Shown one piece after another: positions 1 to 6,544 of a DNA stretch of 32,994 nt. Under the pieces are notes generated by a model. That model ran no database searches and was not told the origin of the DNA. It worked only from the letters and a program-made list of their open reading frames with translations. A program made the position numbers and the translations under genes. This DNA is from Streptomyces sp. NRRL S-118 (GTDB taxonomy: Bacteria; Actinomycetota; Actinomycetes; Streptomycetales; Streptomycetaceae). Position 1 is the stretch's first letter. Each line of letters begins with the position of its first letter. The stretch covers positions 21,664 to 54,657 of the forward strand of contig NZ_KL591022.1 in assembly GCF_000716335.1 (NCBI RefSeq), given 5' to 3'.

Positions 1-28
1 CGGCTCCGGCTCCGGCTCCGGCTCCGGA
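1..28. repeat. CGGCTC hexanucleotide repeat at the left edge
   Basis: Four copies of the hexamer CGGCTC run from base 1, followed by CGGA. Read from base 2 the plus strand encodes Gly-Ser repeats ending GD and a TAA at 32-34, so this may be the 3' end of an upstream gene cut by the window edge. It could equally be intergenic simple repeat. Too little is present to choose. Confidence 0.5.
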
Positions 29-58
29 GACTAACGCGGTGATGGACGCGTTCCGGGG

Positions 59-86
59 CCCGACACCCGGTGCCCGACACCCGGTG
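59..86. repeat. 14-bp tandem direct repeat
   Basis: The 14-mer CCCGACACCCGGTG occurs twice head-to-tail (59-72 and 73-86), followed by related CCGGAACCGGTG sequence. It lies just upstream of the DUF6891 gene, in what is probably its promoter or 5' leader. No function can be assigned. Confidence 0.6.
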
Positions 87-138
87 CCGGAACCGGTGCC
101 GGGACGGGTTGTCAGTGGCGTGTGCCAAGGTGACCGGC

Positions 139-822
139 ATGATGGCGAACACGGTGAGCGCCGGGGACGGGGAGGAGTCCGTCCGCGCGCGAGCGCAGCA
201 GGTCGGCGGGGGTGGGTCGGACGGGTACCGGGACACGGATTCCGCACCCCCGCCCGACCTGGAGGAGGACGAGCAGGAAGAACTCCACGAGTACGTATGG
301 ACGGTGCTGACCGGGGGGTACGCCACGCGCGCCCAGCTGGAGGAACTGGCCCGGGAATACCTGGTGTCGGGCGACCACCGACCCGTCTCGACGGCCCAGG
401 CGCGGCAGTTGGTCGACCGGATGTGGCGCGAGCGCGCGGCGGAGCAGGCCGCATGGGAGGGCGAGACCGACCCCGAACGCCTGAGCAGGGCGTTCGCGGT
501 CCTGGAAGCGGCGGGGATCACCGCCCGGGAGAACTTCACCTGCTGCCGCACCTGCGGCACCGCGGAGATACGCGGCGCGGGGGCCGCAGACGCCCGCGGC
601 TTCGTCTACTTCCACTCCCAGGGCACGGAATCGGCAGCAGCGGGCCATGGGCTGATGCTGCTGTACGGCGGCTTCGACGGTACGCCCGGGACGACGGCGG
701 CCGTCGGGAGGGAGGTCGTCACGGCCCTGACGGAAGCCGGACTGTCCACCGTGTGGGACGGGGACCCGGGCCGCGCCATCGTGGTCACACCGCTCGACTG
801 GCGCAAGCGGCTCACCGGCTGA
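139..822 (+). CDS. DUF6891 domain protein
   Basis: A 227-aa soluble protein of unknown biochemical role. The C-terminal half has the DUF6891 pattern: a Cys-Cys pair in FTCCRTCGTAEI, then RGFVYFHSQGTES, a Gly-rich LLYGG segment and a final WDGDPGRAI block. The N-terminal ~50 residues are acidic and low-complexity. I chose ATG 139 because AAGGTG lies 7-8 nt upstream; a second ATG follows at 142. A longer frame from 70 would add an unsupported Arg/Cys-rich leader. There is no signal peptide or membrane helix. The gene converges on the HU-like gene across a hairpin. The Cys cluster could bind a metal, but that is inference. Confidence 0.85.
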   Translation: MMANTVSAGDGEESVRARAQQVGGGGSDGYRDTDSAPPPDLEEDEQEELHEYVWTVLTGGYATRAQLEELAREYLVSGDHRPVSTAQARQLVDRMWRERAAEQAAWEGETDPERLSRAFAVLEAAGITARENFTCCRTCGTAEIRGAGAADARGFVYFHSQGTESAAAGHGLMLLYGGFDGTPGTTAAVGREVVTALTEAGLSTVWDGDPGRAIVVTPLDWRKRLTG

Positions 823-885
823 CCCGCGTCCCACCGCGTGCCCTGGCCCGGGAGGGGGTGGCCAGGACACGGGGAGGGACGCGGG
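823..885. terminator. Nested hairpin between convergent genes
   Basis: Immediately after the DUF6891 stop, CCCGCGTCCC (823-832) is complementary to GGGACGCGGG (876-885). Inside it CCTGGCC (842-848) pairs with GGCCAGG (860-866). The result is a long two-part stem without a U-tract, as is common for actinobacterial terminators. It sits between convergent genes and could serve both. Confidence 0.6.
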
Positions 886-936
886 TCGGGCCGGCGGCGG
901 ACGGGTCAGGCCGCCGCCGGCGGACGGACGCAGGGC

Positions 937-1194
937 TCAGCCCACGGTGCCCCGCAGGTACTCGACGAGCGCCTGGCCGGGGCGCAGGGCGGCCGTGCCG
1001 TCCTCGGGGTGGAAGCTGCCGAAGCCCAGCAGGGTGACCGTCCGGCCGTCCTTGAGGGCGTCGGCGATCGCACCCGACTGCTCCACCGTGCCGAACAGCG
1101 CGTCGATGACGCGTCCGGCCTCCTCGACCGTCGTGGTGCTCCCGTGCTGCGCGACCTTGCGCGTGACGGCTTCTGCCAGCGCCGACCTGTCCAT
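937..1194 (-). CDS. HU-like DNA-binding protein lacking the beta-arm
   Basis: An 85-aa protein of the HU/IHF fold. The helical N-terminal half (ALAEAVTRKVA ... VIDALFGTVEQ, residues 5-40) and the LLGFGSF strand signature (residues 55-61) are clear. Canonical HU has about 35-40 residues after GFGSF, including the arginine-rich arm with the RNP tip that enters the minor groove. Here only HPEDGTAALRPGQALVEYL and five more residues follow, so the arm is essentially missing. ATG 1194 is chosen for its AGGAGG-like RBS (GGCAGGAGGGG, about 7 nt away) and because it begins the MDRSALAEAV helix; the frame extends 13 codons further upstream. It may dimerise yet bind DNA weakly, or act through another partner. 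Confidence 0.85.
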   Translation of the reverse strand: MDRSALAEAVTRKVAQHGSTTTVEEAGRVIDALFGTVEQSGAIADALKDGRTVTLLGFGSFHPEDGTAALRPGQALVEYLRGTVG

Positions 1195-1603
1195 GCTGGT
1201 GCCCCTCCTGCCTCTCCTGGTGGCGCCGGACACCGGCGCACGTCGCTCCTTCGTCGGACGCTACCGAGAGGCAGGAACTACGCATCCGCGCCACGCTGCG
1301 AAGCAGCCCGTTCGGCACGGCGACGATGACGGCGACGGCGGGGCAACGGCGACGGCGGGGCGGAGGTGAGGCGACGGTGAGGCGTCTGCGGGAGGGGAAT
1401 CGGCCCTGCCGGCGCCCGGCGCCCGGCCAGGCGTACGGGCCGCACGCGCCGAACCGGGGCCGCGCGAGGGCGGGAGCCGGCGCCGCGCCGCGCCGAGCCG
1501 CCCGCGCCACAGGGCGAAGAGGCGTCCGCGTCCTGTCGCTTGCCCCTGCACGCCCACCGCTCCTGGCCCGCCAGCGGGCGGGGCGCCACCCGGCGGAGGT
1601 GGG
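1195..1603. other. Intergenic, very GC-rich, short GGCGACGG repeats
   Basis: No convincing gene between the divergent HU-like gene and the 116-aa gene. Bases 1319-1380 hold imperfect repeats of CGGCGACGGCGGGG and GAGGTGAGGCGACGG. The longer open frames here have skewed composition (Arg/Pro/Ala runs) and no family resemblance, so I treat them as shadows. Promoters for both flanking genes should lie here, but I could not pick a convincing -35/-10 pair. Confidence 0.5.
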
Positions 1604-1954
1604 ATGATCCCGGCCCTGCGGGATGTGGGGGACGTGCGCCCACTGGCGTGGCACGACGTGTCGGACCCGTCCCTGACGGAGACGTACGACCTCGGGCGGC
1701 TTTCCTGGAACCCGGAGGAGCACGACTTCGCCGACGCCCACGTCCTCGACGCCACGCGCCTCCTGGTCACCTCCGACCAGGTGCCCCGCGAGGGGCCGCT
1801 GGGACACACCCACCGGCTGCCGGACGCCCCGGCGCTGCGCCCGCTCGGGCGGCTGCCCTACCCCGTACCGGTGCGCGGCGACGTCGTGCCCCTCGCCGAC
1901 GGCACCTGGCTCACCTGCGACAAAGCGGCCCCGCACCACTGGCCGGCCGGCTGA
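1604..1954 (+). CDS. Hypothetical 116-aa protein
   Basis: I do not recognise a family. The protein is acidic and soluble, with ordinary amino-acid composition, and codon use matches the neighbouring genes, so it looks translated. GGAGG (1595-1599) precedes ATG 1604 by 4 nt, a slightly short spacing. Segments such as DFADAHVLDATRLLVTSDQ and GDVVPLADGTWLTCDKAAP look like beta-strand and turn repeats of propeller proteins. The next gene encodes a propeller, so this could be a stand-alone remnant or a diverged partner; that is inference. It lies 109 nt before the WGR gene on the same strand and may be cotranscribed with it. Confidence 0.6.
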   Translation: MIPALRDVGDVRPLAWHDVSDPSLTETYDLGRLSWNPEEHDFADAHVLDATRLLVTSDQVPREGPLGHTHRLPDAPALRPLGRLPYPVPVRGDVVPLADGTWLTCDKAAPHHWPAG

Positions 1955-2063
1955 TCCCCGCCGCCGCGGCGGCCGGCGGCCGATTGTCAGTGGGGCCTTC
2001 TACTGTTCAGGAAGTGGGACCCGCGGAACACACCGCAGGGCCTGAACCGGGGAGAGGTCTGTC

Positions 2064-3497
2064 ATGTCGAAGACGTATCTGGAGCTGTCACAGGACGGCG
2101 GCGGTGCGCACAAGTTCTACGAAGTCACCGTCCAGGGACAGGTGGTGACCGTGCGGTACGGGCGGATCGGCGCCGCCGGGCAGACGCAGACGTCGACCTT
2201 CCCCACCGCCGAGAAGGCCCAGGCCGCGGCCGCCAAGAAGATAGGGGAGAAGGTGCGCAAGGGGTACGCGCCCGCGGTGCAGGGGCAGCGCGCGCCGCGC
2301 GCGGTGACCCGGCGTCAGGTGGCGTCGGCGCCGTCGACCGCGCGGGCCGTCGCTCCCGTGCTGTGGCGGTTCCGCACGGGCTCCTCGGCGTTCGGCATCC
2401 ACATCGACGACGAGCGCTGCTGGGTGGGCAACCAGGCGGGCGACGTCTACACCCTCGGTCACGGCGGCGAGGTCCTCGCCCGCTACCAGCTTCCGGACGG
2501 CGTCAAGTGCCTGGTCGCCGACGACTTCTGGATCTACGCGGGCTGCGACGACGGCCGGGTCTACGACCTGTCGTCGAAGCTCCCCTTCGCGGCGTACGAC
2601 ATCGCGGCCGACGTCGACATCTTCTGGCTCGACATCCACGAGGGCGTGCTGAACGTCGCGGACCGCGCCGGCCGGCTCACCGTCATCGACCACGAGGACG
2701 AGCACCAGTGGGCCCGCGGGGGCCGCGGCGAGCACGCCTGGATGGTACGGGCCGACGACCGCGCCGTCTACCACGGGCACAACCGGGGCGTGACGGCCCA
2801 CACCCGCGACGGGAGTGCCGAGCTGTGGCACACGCCCACCCAGGGCGGCGTGCTCTTCGGCTGGCAGGAGGACGACGCCGTGTACGCGGGCACGGCGCAC
2901 CGGGTGGTCCAGCGGCTGTCGAAGGCGACGGGCACCATCGAGGCGACGTACGGCTGCGACAGCGCGGTGTACTCGTGCGCCACGTCCCCCGGCGGACAGT
3001 ACGTGTTCGCAGGCGACTCCTCGTCGTCGGTGTACTGCTTCGACCGGTACGGCACGCGGCTGTGGAAGCTCGGTACGGGCGGTGGTTCGGCGCTGTCGAT
3101 GCAGTACCGGGACGAGCGGCTGTACCTGGTCACCACGGACGGCTCCCTGGTGTGCGTCGACGCGAGCGAGGCGGCGATCGCGGCGGCCCAGCAGGGCACG
3201 GTGCCCGTCGCCCGCGACGTGAAGCTCGCCGCGACCCTGCCCACGTACGCGCCGGCCACCGCGGTCGCCTCGGTGACGACCGTGACGACGGCGCCCGCTG
3301 GCTCGGTGGTCGTGGAATGCGTGCAGGAAGGCGGCCGGACGCGGGTCCACGTGGTGTCGGACGGCTACGACCGGTCGTGGAACGTGCAGTTCCCGCGGGC
3401 GATACGCGAGCCGGGCGTGCGGTACGTCGTCGACGCGCTGCACCCGGCGTCGGGCGGCTTCTACCGGGTCCGCGGCGACATCAGGAGGCTCCAGTGA
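2064..3497 (+). CDS. WGR-domain / PQQ-like beta-propeller protein
   Basis: A 477-aa protein. Residues 1-72 are a WGR domain: YLELSQDGGGAHKFYEV, then VRYGRIGAAGQ, where the signature Trp is Tyr, then the TFPTAEKAQAAAAKKIGEK helix. After a linker, residues ~95-385 form PQQ/WD-like propeller blades with recurring D-G-x-V-Y patterns (GDVYTLG, GRVYDLS, GSLVCVD). The last ~65 residues form a separate small beta domain. WGR domains occur in PARPs and MolR-type proteins, where they contact nucleic acid. No signal peptide, so cytoplasmic. GGAGAGG precedes ATG 2064. Its stop overlaps the next GTG start (GTGA), so the two are translationally coupled and probably act together. Specific function unknown. 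Confidence 0.85.
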   Translation: MSKTYLELSQDGGGAHKFYEVTVQGQVVTVRYGRIGAAGQTQTSTFPTAEKAQAAAAKKIGEKVRKGYAPAVQGQRAPRAVTRRQVASAPSTARAVAPVLWRFRTGSSAFGIHIDDERCWVGNQAGDVYTLGHGGEVLARYQLPDGVKCLVADDFWIYAGCDDGRVYDLSSKLPFAAYDIAADVDIFWLDIHEGVLNVADRAGRLTVIDHEDEHQWARGGRGEHAWMVRADDRAVYHGHNRGVTAHTRDGSAELWHTPTQGGVLFGWQEDDAVYAGTAHRVVQRLSKATGTIEATYGCDSAVYSCATSPGGQYVFAGDSSSSVYCFDRYGTRLWKLGTGGGSALSMQYRDERLYLVTTDGSLVCVDASEAAIAAAQQGTVPVARDVKLAATLPTYAPATAVASVTTVTTAPAGSVVVECVQEGGRTRVHVVSDGYDRSWNVQFPRAIREPGVRYVVDALHPASGGFYRVRGDIRRLQ

Positions 3498-4000
3498 CCG
3501 CCGGGGGGTTCGAGGCCGCCACGGGGGACGGTCCGCCGCCCGCGCCGGGCACCGAGGAGCGCCGCGCCGCCGAAGTGCGCGTCGCGTGGGACGGGATGCT
3601 GCAGATCCGGCGGCTGACCTCTGCCGGCACCGGTACCGGAACCGGCACAGGTACCGGTTCCGGTGGCGGCGACCCGCGGGCCGTCCCCGCCGCATGGGAG
3701 CTGAACCGGCCCGTCCGCGCGGTCGCGCTGGCGCTGGAAGCGGCCGGGATCCCACCGTCGGCGGTCGGCGCGGACGGCCGGCGCGTCGCCACGGGGTACC
3801 GGGTCGCGCCGGGGGAGCGGCCAGGGACGGTACGGGTCGAGTGGCTCGGCCCGCCCGGCGGCGGAGCCGCGCAGGAAGAGGAGGGCAGGCTGTCCGAGTG
3901 CGCCCGGGTGCTGGACGGGCTCGGCTGGGAGGCGTTGCTGTACCGCGGACCGCGCAAGCGGCGCTTCCTGGAGGTCGAGGCGGTCCGCGGTACCGGATGA
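3494..4000 (+). CDS. Hypothetical protein coupled to the WGR-propeller gene
   Basis: A 168-aa protein that I cannot assign to a family. The GTG start at 3494 overlaps the upstream stop by 4 nt, and AGGAG lies about 6 nt before it, so translation is probably coupled. After a disordered N-terminus there is a Thr-Gly dipeptide run (residues ~45-56), then a compact domain with AVALALEAAGIPPSAVG and a C-terminal ECARVLDGLGWEALLYRGPRKRRFLEVEA segment. The latter resembles a small alpha/beta module with a basic patch. No membrane segment is visible. The tight coupling suggests a partner of the propeller protein. Confidence 0.8.
   Translation: MTAGGFEAATGDGPPPAPGTEERRAAEVRVAWDGMLQIRRLTSAGTGTGTGTGTGSGGGDPRAVPAAWELNRPVRAVALALEAAGIPPSAVGADGRRVATGYRVAPGERPGTVRVEWLGPPGGGAAQEEEGRLSECARVLDGLGWEALLYRGPRKRRFLEVEAVRGTG
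3626..3664 (+). repeat. ACCGGN tandem repeat encoding Thr-Gly run
   Basis: About six imperfect hexamers (ACCGGT, ACCGGA, ACCGGC and the like) lie within the coding sequence and encode alternating Thr-Gly followed by Ser-Gly-Gly-Gly. The repeat is in frame, so copy-number change by slippage would alter linker length without a frameshift. Confidence 0.7.
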
Positions 4001-4023
4001 CGCCGTCGGGCGGCGCCGGCGCC

Positions 4024-4446
4024 TCAGGCGATCGACGCCGAGATGATGGCGGACACCGCGATGTTGCAGGACGCCGTCACCCACACGGCCGGGTGCGGCT
4101 CGGGCTCCACCAGCGTCGCACCCAGCTTGCCCGGGGTGACCAGATCCACCACGAGGAACGCCAGGGCCATCATCACCAGCCCCAGCAGCCCGAACGCCGC
4201 AGTGGAGACCAGCCCCTTGCCGAAGTTGTCGTAGGTCGTCCAGATGGAGGTGAACACGATGCCGCCGATACCCAGCAGGGCCGAGCTCAGCAGCACGGCG
4301 GCATTGCGATTGCGCTGTTCCCAGATCTGCCGGCCGAGCTTCCCAGGCGTCAGTACGTCCACCAGGACGATGCCGAGGATCAGCAGGACCACGCCCAGGG
4401 CGCCGTAGGCGGTGGCGCGGCCGAGTCCGTTGACGATGTCGCTCAT
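4024..4446 (-). CDS. DUF350 family membrane protein
   Basis: A 140-aa integral membrane protein with four predicted helices arranged as an internal duplication. Each half ends in the same motif (VDVLTPGKLGRQI and VDLVTPGKLGATL), the hallmark of DUF350. Helices lie at residues ~10-32, 50-70, 77-100 and 118-138. ATG 4446 is chosen because it begins the conserved part; upstream codons add an Arg/Pro-rich extension. The RBS is weak (GGAG about 13 nt away). The gene converges on the preceding one across the palindrome GGCGCCGGCGCC (4012-4023). The function of DUF350 proteins is not established. Confidence 0.85.
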   Translation of the reverse strand: MSDIVNGLGRATAYGALGVVLLILGIVLVDVLTPGKLGRQIWEQRNRNAAVLLSSALLGIGGIVFTSIWTTYDNFGKGLVSTAAFGLLGLVMMALAFLVVDLVTPGKLGATLVEPEPHPAVWVTASCNIAVSAIISASIA

Positions 4447-4582
4447 GGGGGTGCCGGCTCCGTATCGTGAAGAGATCGTGGGTGATCGAGGTCGAGGAGA
4501 CGCCAAAATCTAGCGCACCAGTTCGGCCTCGTGACCCGGACGGCCCAGCAAACCGGTCCCTTCGGGTTACCCGGTGCCCACA

Positions 4583-4602
4583 GTGGAGGAGTAGGCCTCC
4601 AC
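4583..4602 (+). promoter_or_regulatory. Inverted repeat in the doxX leader
   Basis: GTGGAGG (4583-4589) and CCTCCAC (4596-4602) form a perfect 7-bp stem around a 6-nt loop, 21 nt before the doxX start and just upstream of its ribosome site. It could be an operator or a leader hairpin affecting translation. No regulator can be named. Confidence 0.4.
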
Positions 4603-4623
4603 CGCACGCCCCCGGGAGTACCC

Positions 4624-5178
4624 ATGGACCGCACCGCACGACGTGACCTCGGCCTGCTCCTGCTGAGGGTGGGCACCGGATCCGTACTCGCCGCGCACGG
4701 CGCCCAGAAGCTGTTCGGCTGGTTCGGCGGCGGGGGCATCGCAGGAACGTCCCAGGCCATGGAAGCCATGGGCTTCCGCCCCGGCAAGCACAGCGCCATC
4801 GCCGCCGGACTCGGCGAGGCGGGCGGCGGAACCCTGCTGATGCTGGGACTCGCCACGCCCGCCGCCGGTGCCGTCGCGGCCGGAGCGATGGCCGGTGCCG
4901 TGGCGGTGCACGCACCGGCCGGCTTCTTCAACCAGTCGGGCGGATTCGAGTACCCGGCCTTCCTCGGGTTCACCGCCGCTGCCATCGGCCTGGCCGGCGC
5001 CGGGCGCTACTCCCTCGACCAGGTCACCTGCCACCGCGTCGACCAGCCCTGGACCCTGGCGGCCGCCTTCGTCGGCAGCGCACTGGCCGCGGCGGCGGTC
5101 ATCGGCAAACGCGTCATCGACCAGGCGGGCGAGGACGGCGGGAACGGCGGCGAGGGCGGCGGCGGAGATGACCGGTGA
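4624..5178 (+). CDS. DoxX family membrane protein
   Basis: A 184-aa protein of the DoxX/DoxD-like family, four helices. Characteristic features are RDLGLLLLRVGTGSVLAAHGAQKLFGWFGG at the N-terminus, a GEAGGGTLLMLGLATP second segment, a HAPAGFFNQSGGFEYP loop, and a final AAAFVGSALAAAAVI helix. The C-terminal ~25 residues are a hydrophilic Gly/Asp/Glu tail. Start ATG 4624 follows GGGAG with 5-nt spacing. Some DoxX homologues act in membrane thiol or oxidative-stress complexes; whether this one does is not shown by sequence. An inverted repeat lies in its leader. It diverges from the DUF350 gene. Confidence 0.88.
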   Translation: MDRTARRDLGLLLLRVGTGSVLAAHGAQKLFGWFGGGGIAGTSQAMEAMGFRPGKHSAIAAGLGEAGGGTLLMLGLATPAAGAVAAGAMAGAVAVHAPAGFFNQSGGFEYPAFLGFTAAAIGLAGAGRYSLDQVTCHRVDQPWTLAAAFVGSALAAAAVIGKRVIDQAGEDGGNGGEGGGGDDR

Positions 5179-5224
5179 GGAGAGCAGCGCCGACGGCACT
5201 GCGACCGGCCGTCCGGGTTGCCGG

Positions 5225-5545
5225 TCAGGGTTTGCGGCCCACCCCGCAGTAGGCGTCGACGTCCGGCACGCCGTCCGGTGCACCGGCGGCCGGACGCCAC
5301 CGCGTCACCGGGACGATGCCCGGCTCCACCACGTCCAGCCCCGCGAAGAAACCGGCGATCTCCTCGACACTGCGGACGTGGTACGGGACGGCCCCACTGG
5401 CGTTGTACGCCTCCGAAACCGCCACCATGCCCTCGCTGGTGGCGGTGCTGTCGCCGATCACCAGGTGGCTGCCGGACGGCAGGGCGGCCATCAGCCGCGA
5501 CACCAGCCGCCACGCCTCCTCGTAATCCGCCACGTGACCCAGGGG
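5225..5545 (-). pseudogene. 3' fragment of a SAM-dependent methyltransferase
   Basis: The minus strand encodes the C-terminal ~105 residues of the actinobacterial SAM-methyltransferase family PF04672. Homology begins at LGHVADYEEAW and continues through LMAALPSGSHLVIGD, AYNASGAVPYHVRSVEEI, GFFAGLDVVEPGIVPV and a terminal VDAYCGVGRKP. Intact members are about 260-280 aa with the SAM-binding Rossmann core N-terminal. Upstream of 5545 the frame continues open but has only Arg/Pro-rich sequence unlike the family. The cofactor-binding half is therefore lost and the fragment should be inactive. No start codon with an RBS is evident. Confidence 0.7.
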
Positions 5546-5760
5546 GCGTCGGGGTCTGACACGGGAAGCGATCTCCTGAGAAGGGCGTACGGCTGACGGA
5601 CCATCAATCCGGATCAACCGGCAGCGCTCCATGCGTTCCGGTGGCCCCGCTCCCCGCCGTCCGCGCCACGGCCGGATTTTCACCGGCCTCGCGGCGACGA
5701 CGGGGCGTGCATGGACTGCGCCGGAGCGGGCAACCGGTTTCCCTCGGACTGGGAGGCGCC

Positions 5761-6363
5761 ATGACCATGACGGAGCAGTCGGCCGAGTCGAAGACGGTGC
5801 ACCGCAAGAAGGTGCACGCCGCTTGCGACTCGTGTGCGGGAAGAGCCGGGGCGGGACCCGACGAGGAACGGCCCGAAAGCGCACGTGAGCGGGTCAACCG
5901 CCGGTGGAACGAGATCCTCCAGGAAACGCGGGTCGCGCAGACCGGTGTGCAGATCCTCTTCGGCTTCCTGCTCAGCGTGGCGTTCACCCCCCTCTTCCGG
6001 GACCTGGGCACCTTCGACCGGGTCGTCTACGTCCTCACGGTGGTCCTGGGCGCGTCGGCCACGGGATCGCTGATAGCGCCCGTCTCCATCCACCGGTTCC
6101 TCTCCGGCCAGCGCATGAAGGCCGATGTGGTGGCGGCCGCCGGCCGGCTCATGATGTGCGGCATGGTGCTCCTGGCCCTGACCATCGGCTGCACCCTCCT
6201 GCTCATCCTCCACGTGGTGGTGCCGAACCTGCTGGCCGAGGCACTCGTCGGCGGCGTGATGCTGTGGTTCGCCCTGTGCTGGTACGCGCTGCCGCTGTGG
6301 CTGCGCCGCCGCGCCGCCCGCCGCCCCGGCCCGGGGCCGGGCCCCGATCCCGACGAGGCGTGA
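5761..6363 (+). CDS. DUF6328 family membrane protein
   Basis: A 200-aa protein. The first ~45 residues are hydrophilic and include a CDSC pair; then comes the family signature RWNEILQETRVAQTGVQILF leading into four transmembrane helices (about 65-82, 93-115, 132-158, 163-183). It ends in a basic and Gly-Pro-rich tail. ATG 5761 has a strong GGGAGG at 5750-5755; a further ATG follows two codons later. The function of DUF6328 is unknown. It stands alone between the methyltransferase fragment and the pyruvate oxidase. Confidence 0.85.
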   Translation: MTMTEQSAESKTVHRKKVHAACDSCAGRAGAGPDEERPESARERVNRRWNEILQETRVAQTGVQILFGFLLSVAFTPLFRDLGTFDRVVYVLTVVLGASATGSLIAPVSIHRFLSGQRMKADVVAAAGRLMMCGMVLLALTIGCTLLLILHVVVPNLLAEALVGGVMLWFALCWYALPLWLRRRAARRPGPGPGPDPDEA

Positions 6364-6544
6364 ACCACCCGCGGCCGGGCACTCGCCAGCCGTCCGACGC
6401 CTCCGCACGGATGAGGAGCCCCGTCCCTGGTCGCCACCGGTGCCCTGGACCCCACGCCGCTGACGCCCCGCCGGCACGGGAGCCGCCACGACCGCCGGCA
6501 CGGACGAGCGATCAGCCGTAGGGGCAGAGAGAAACGGAGTACCG
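6364..6544. other. Intergenic region before the pyruvate-oxidase gene
   Basis: No gene seen. Inverted elements such as GCCGGCACGG/GCCGCC are only fragmentary. The 3' end contains GGAG 6-9 nt before the next start. No promoter hexamers could be called with confidence. Confidence 0.4.

Noticed and set aside
39..1037. 332-aa open frame over the DUF6891 gene
   Set aside because: Arg/Gly/Pro-rich shadow of the real gene in another frame; no motif and no ribosome site.
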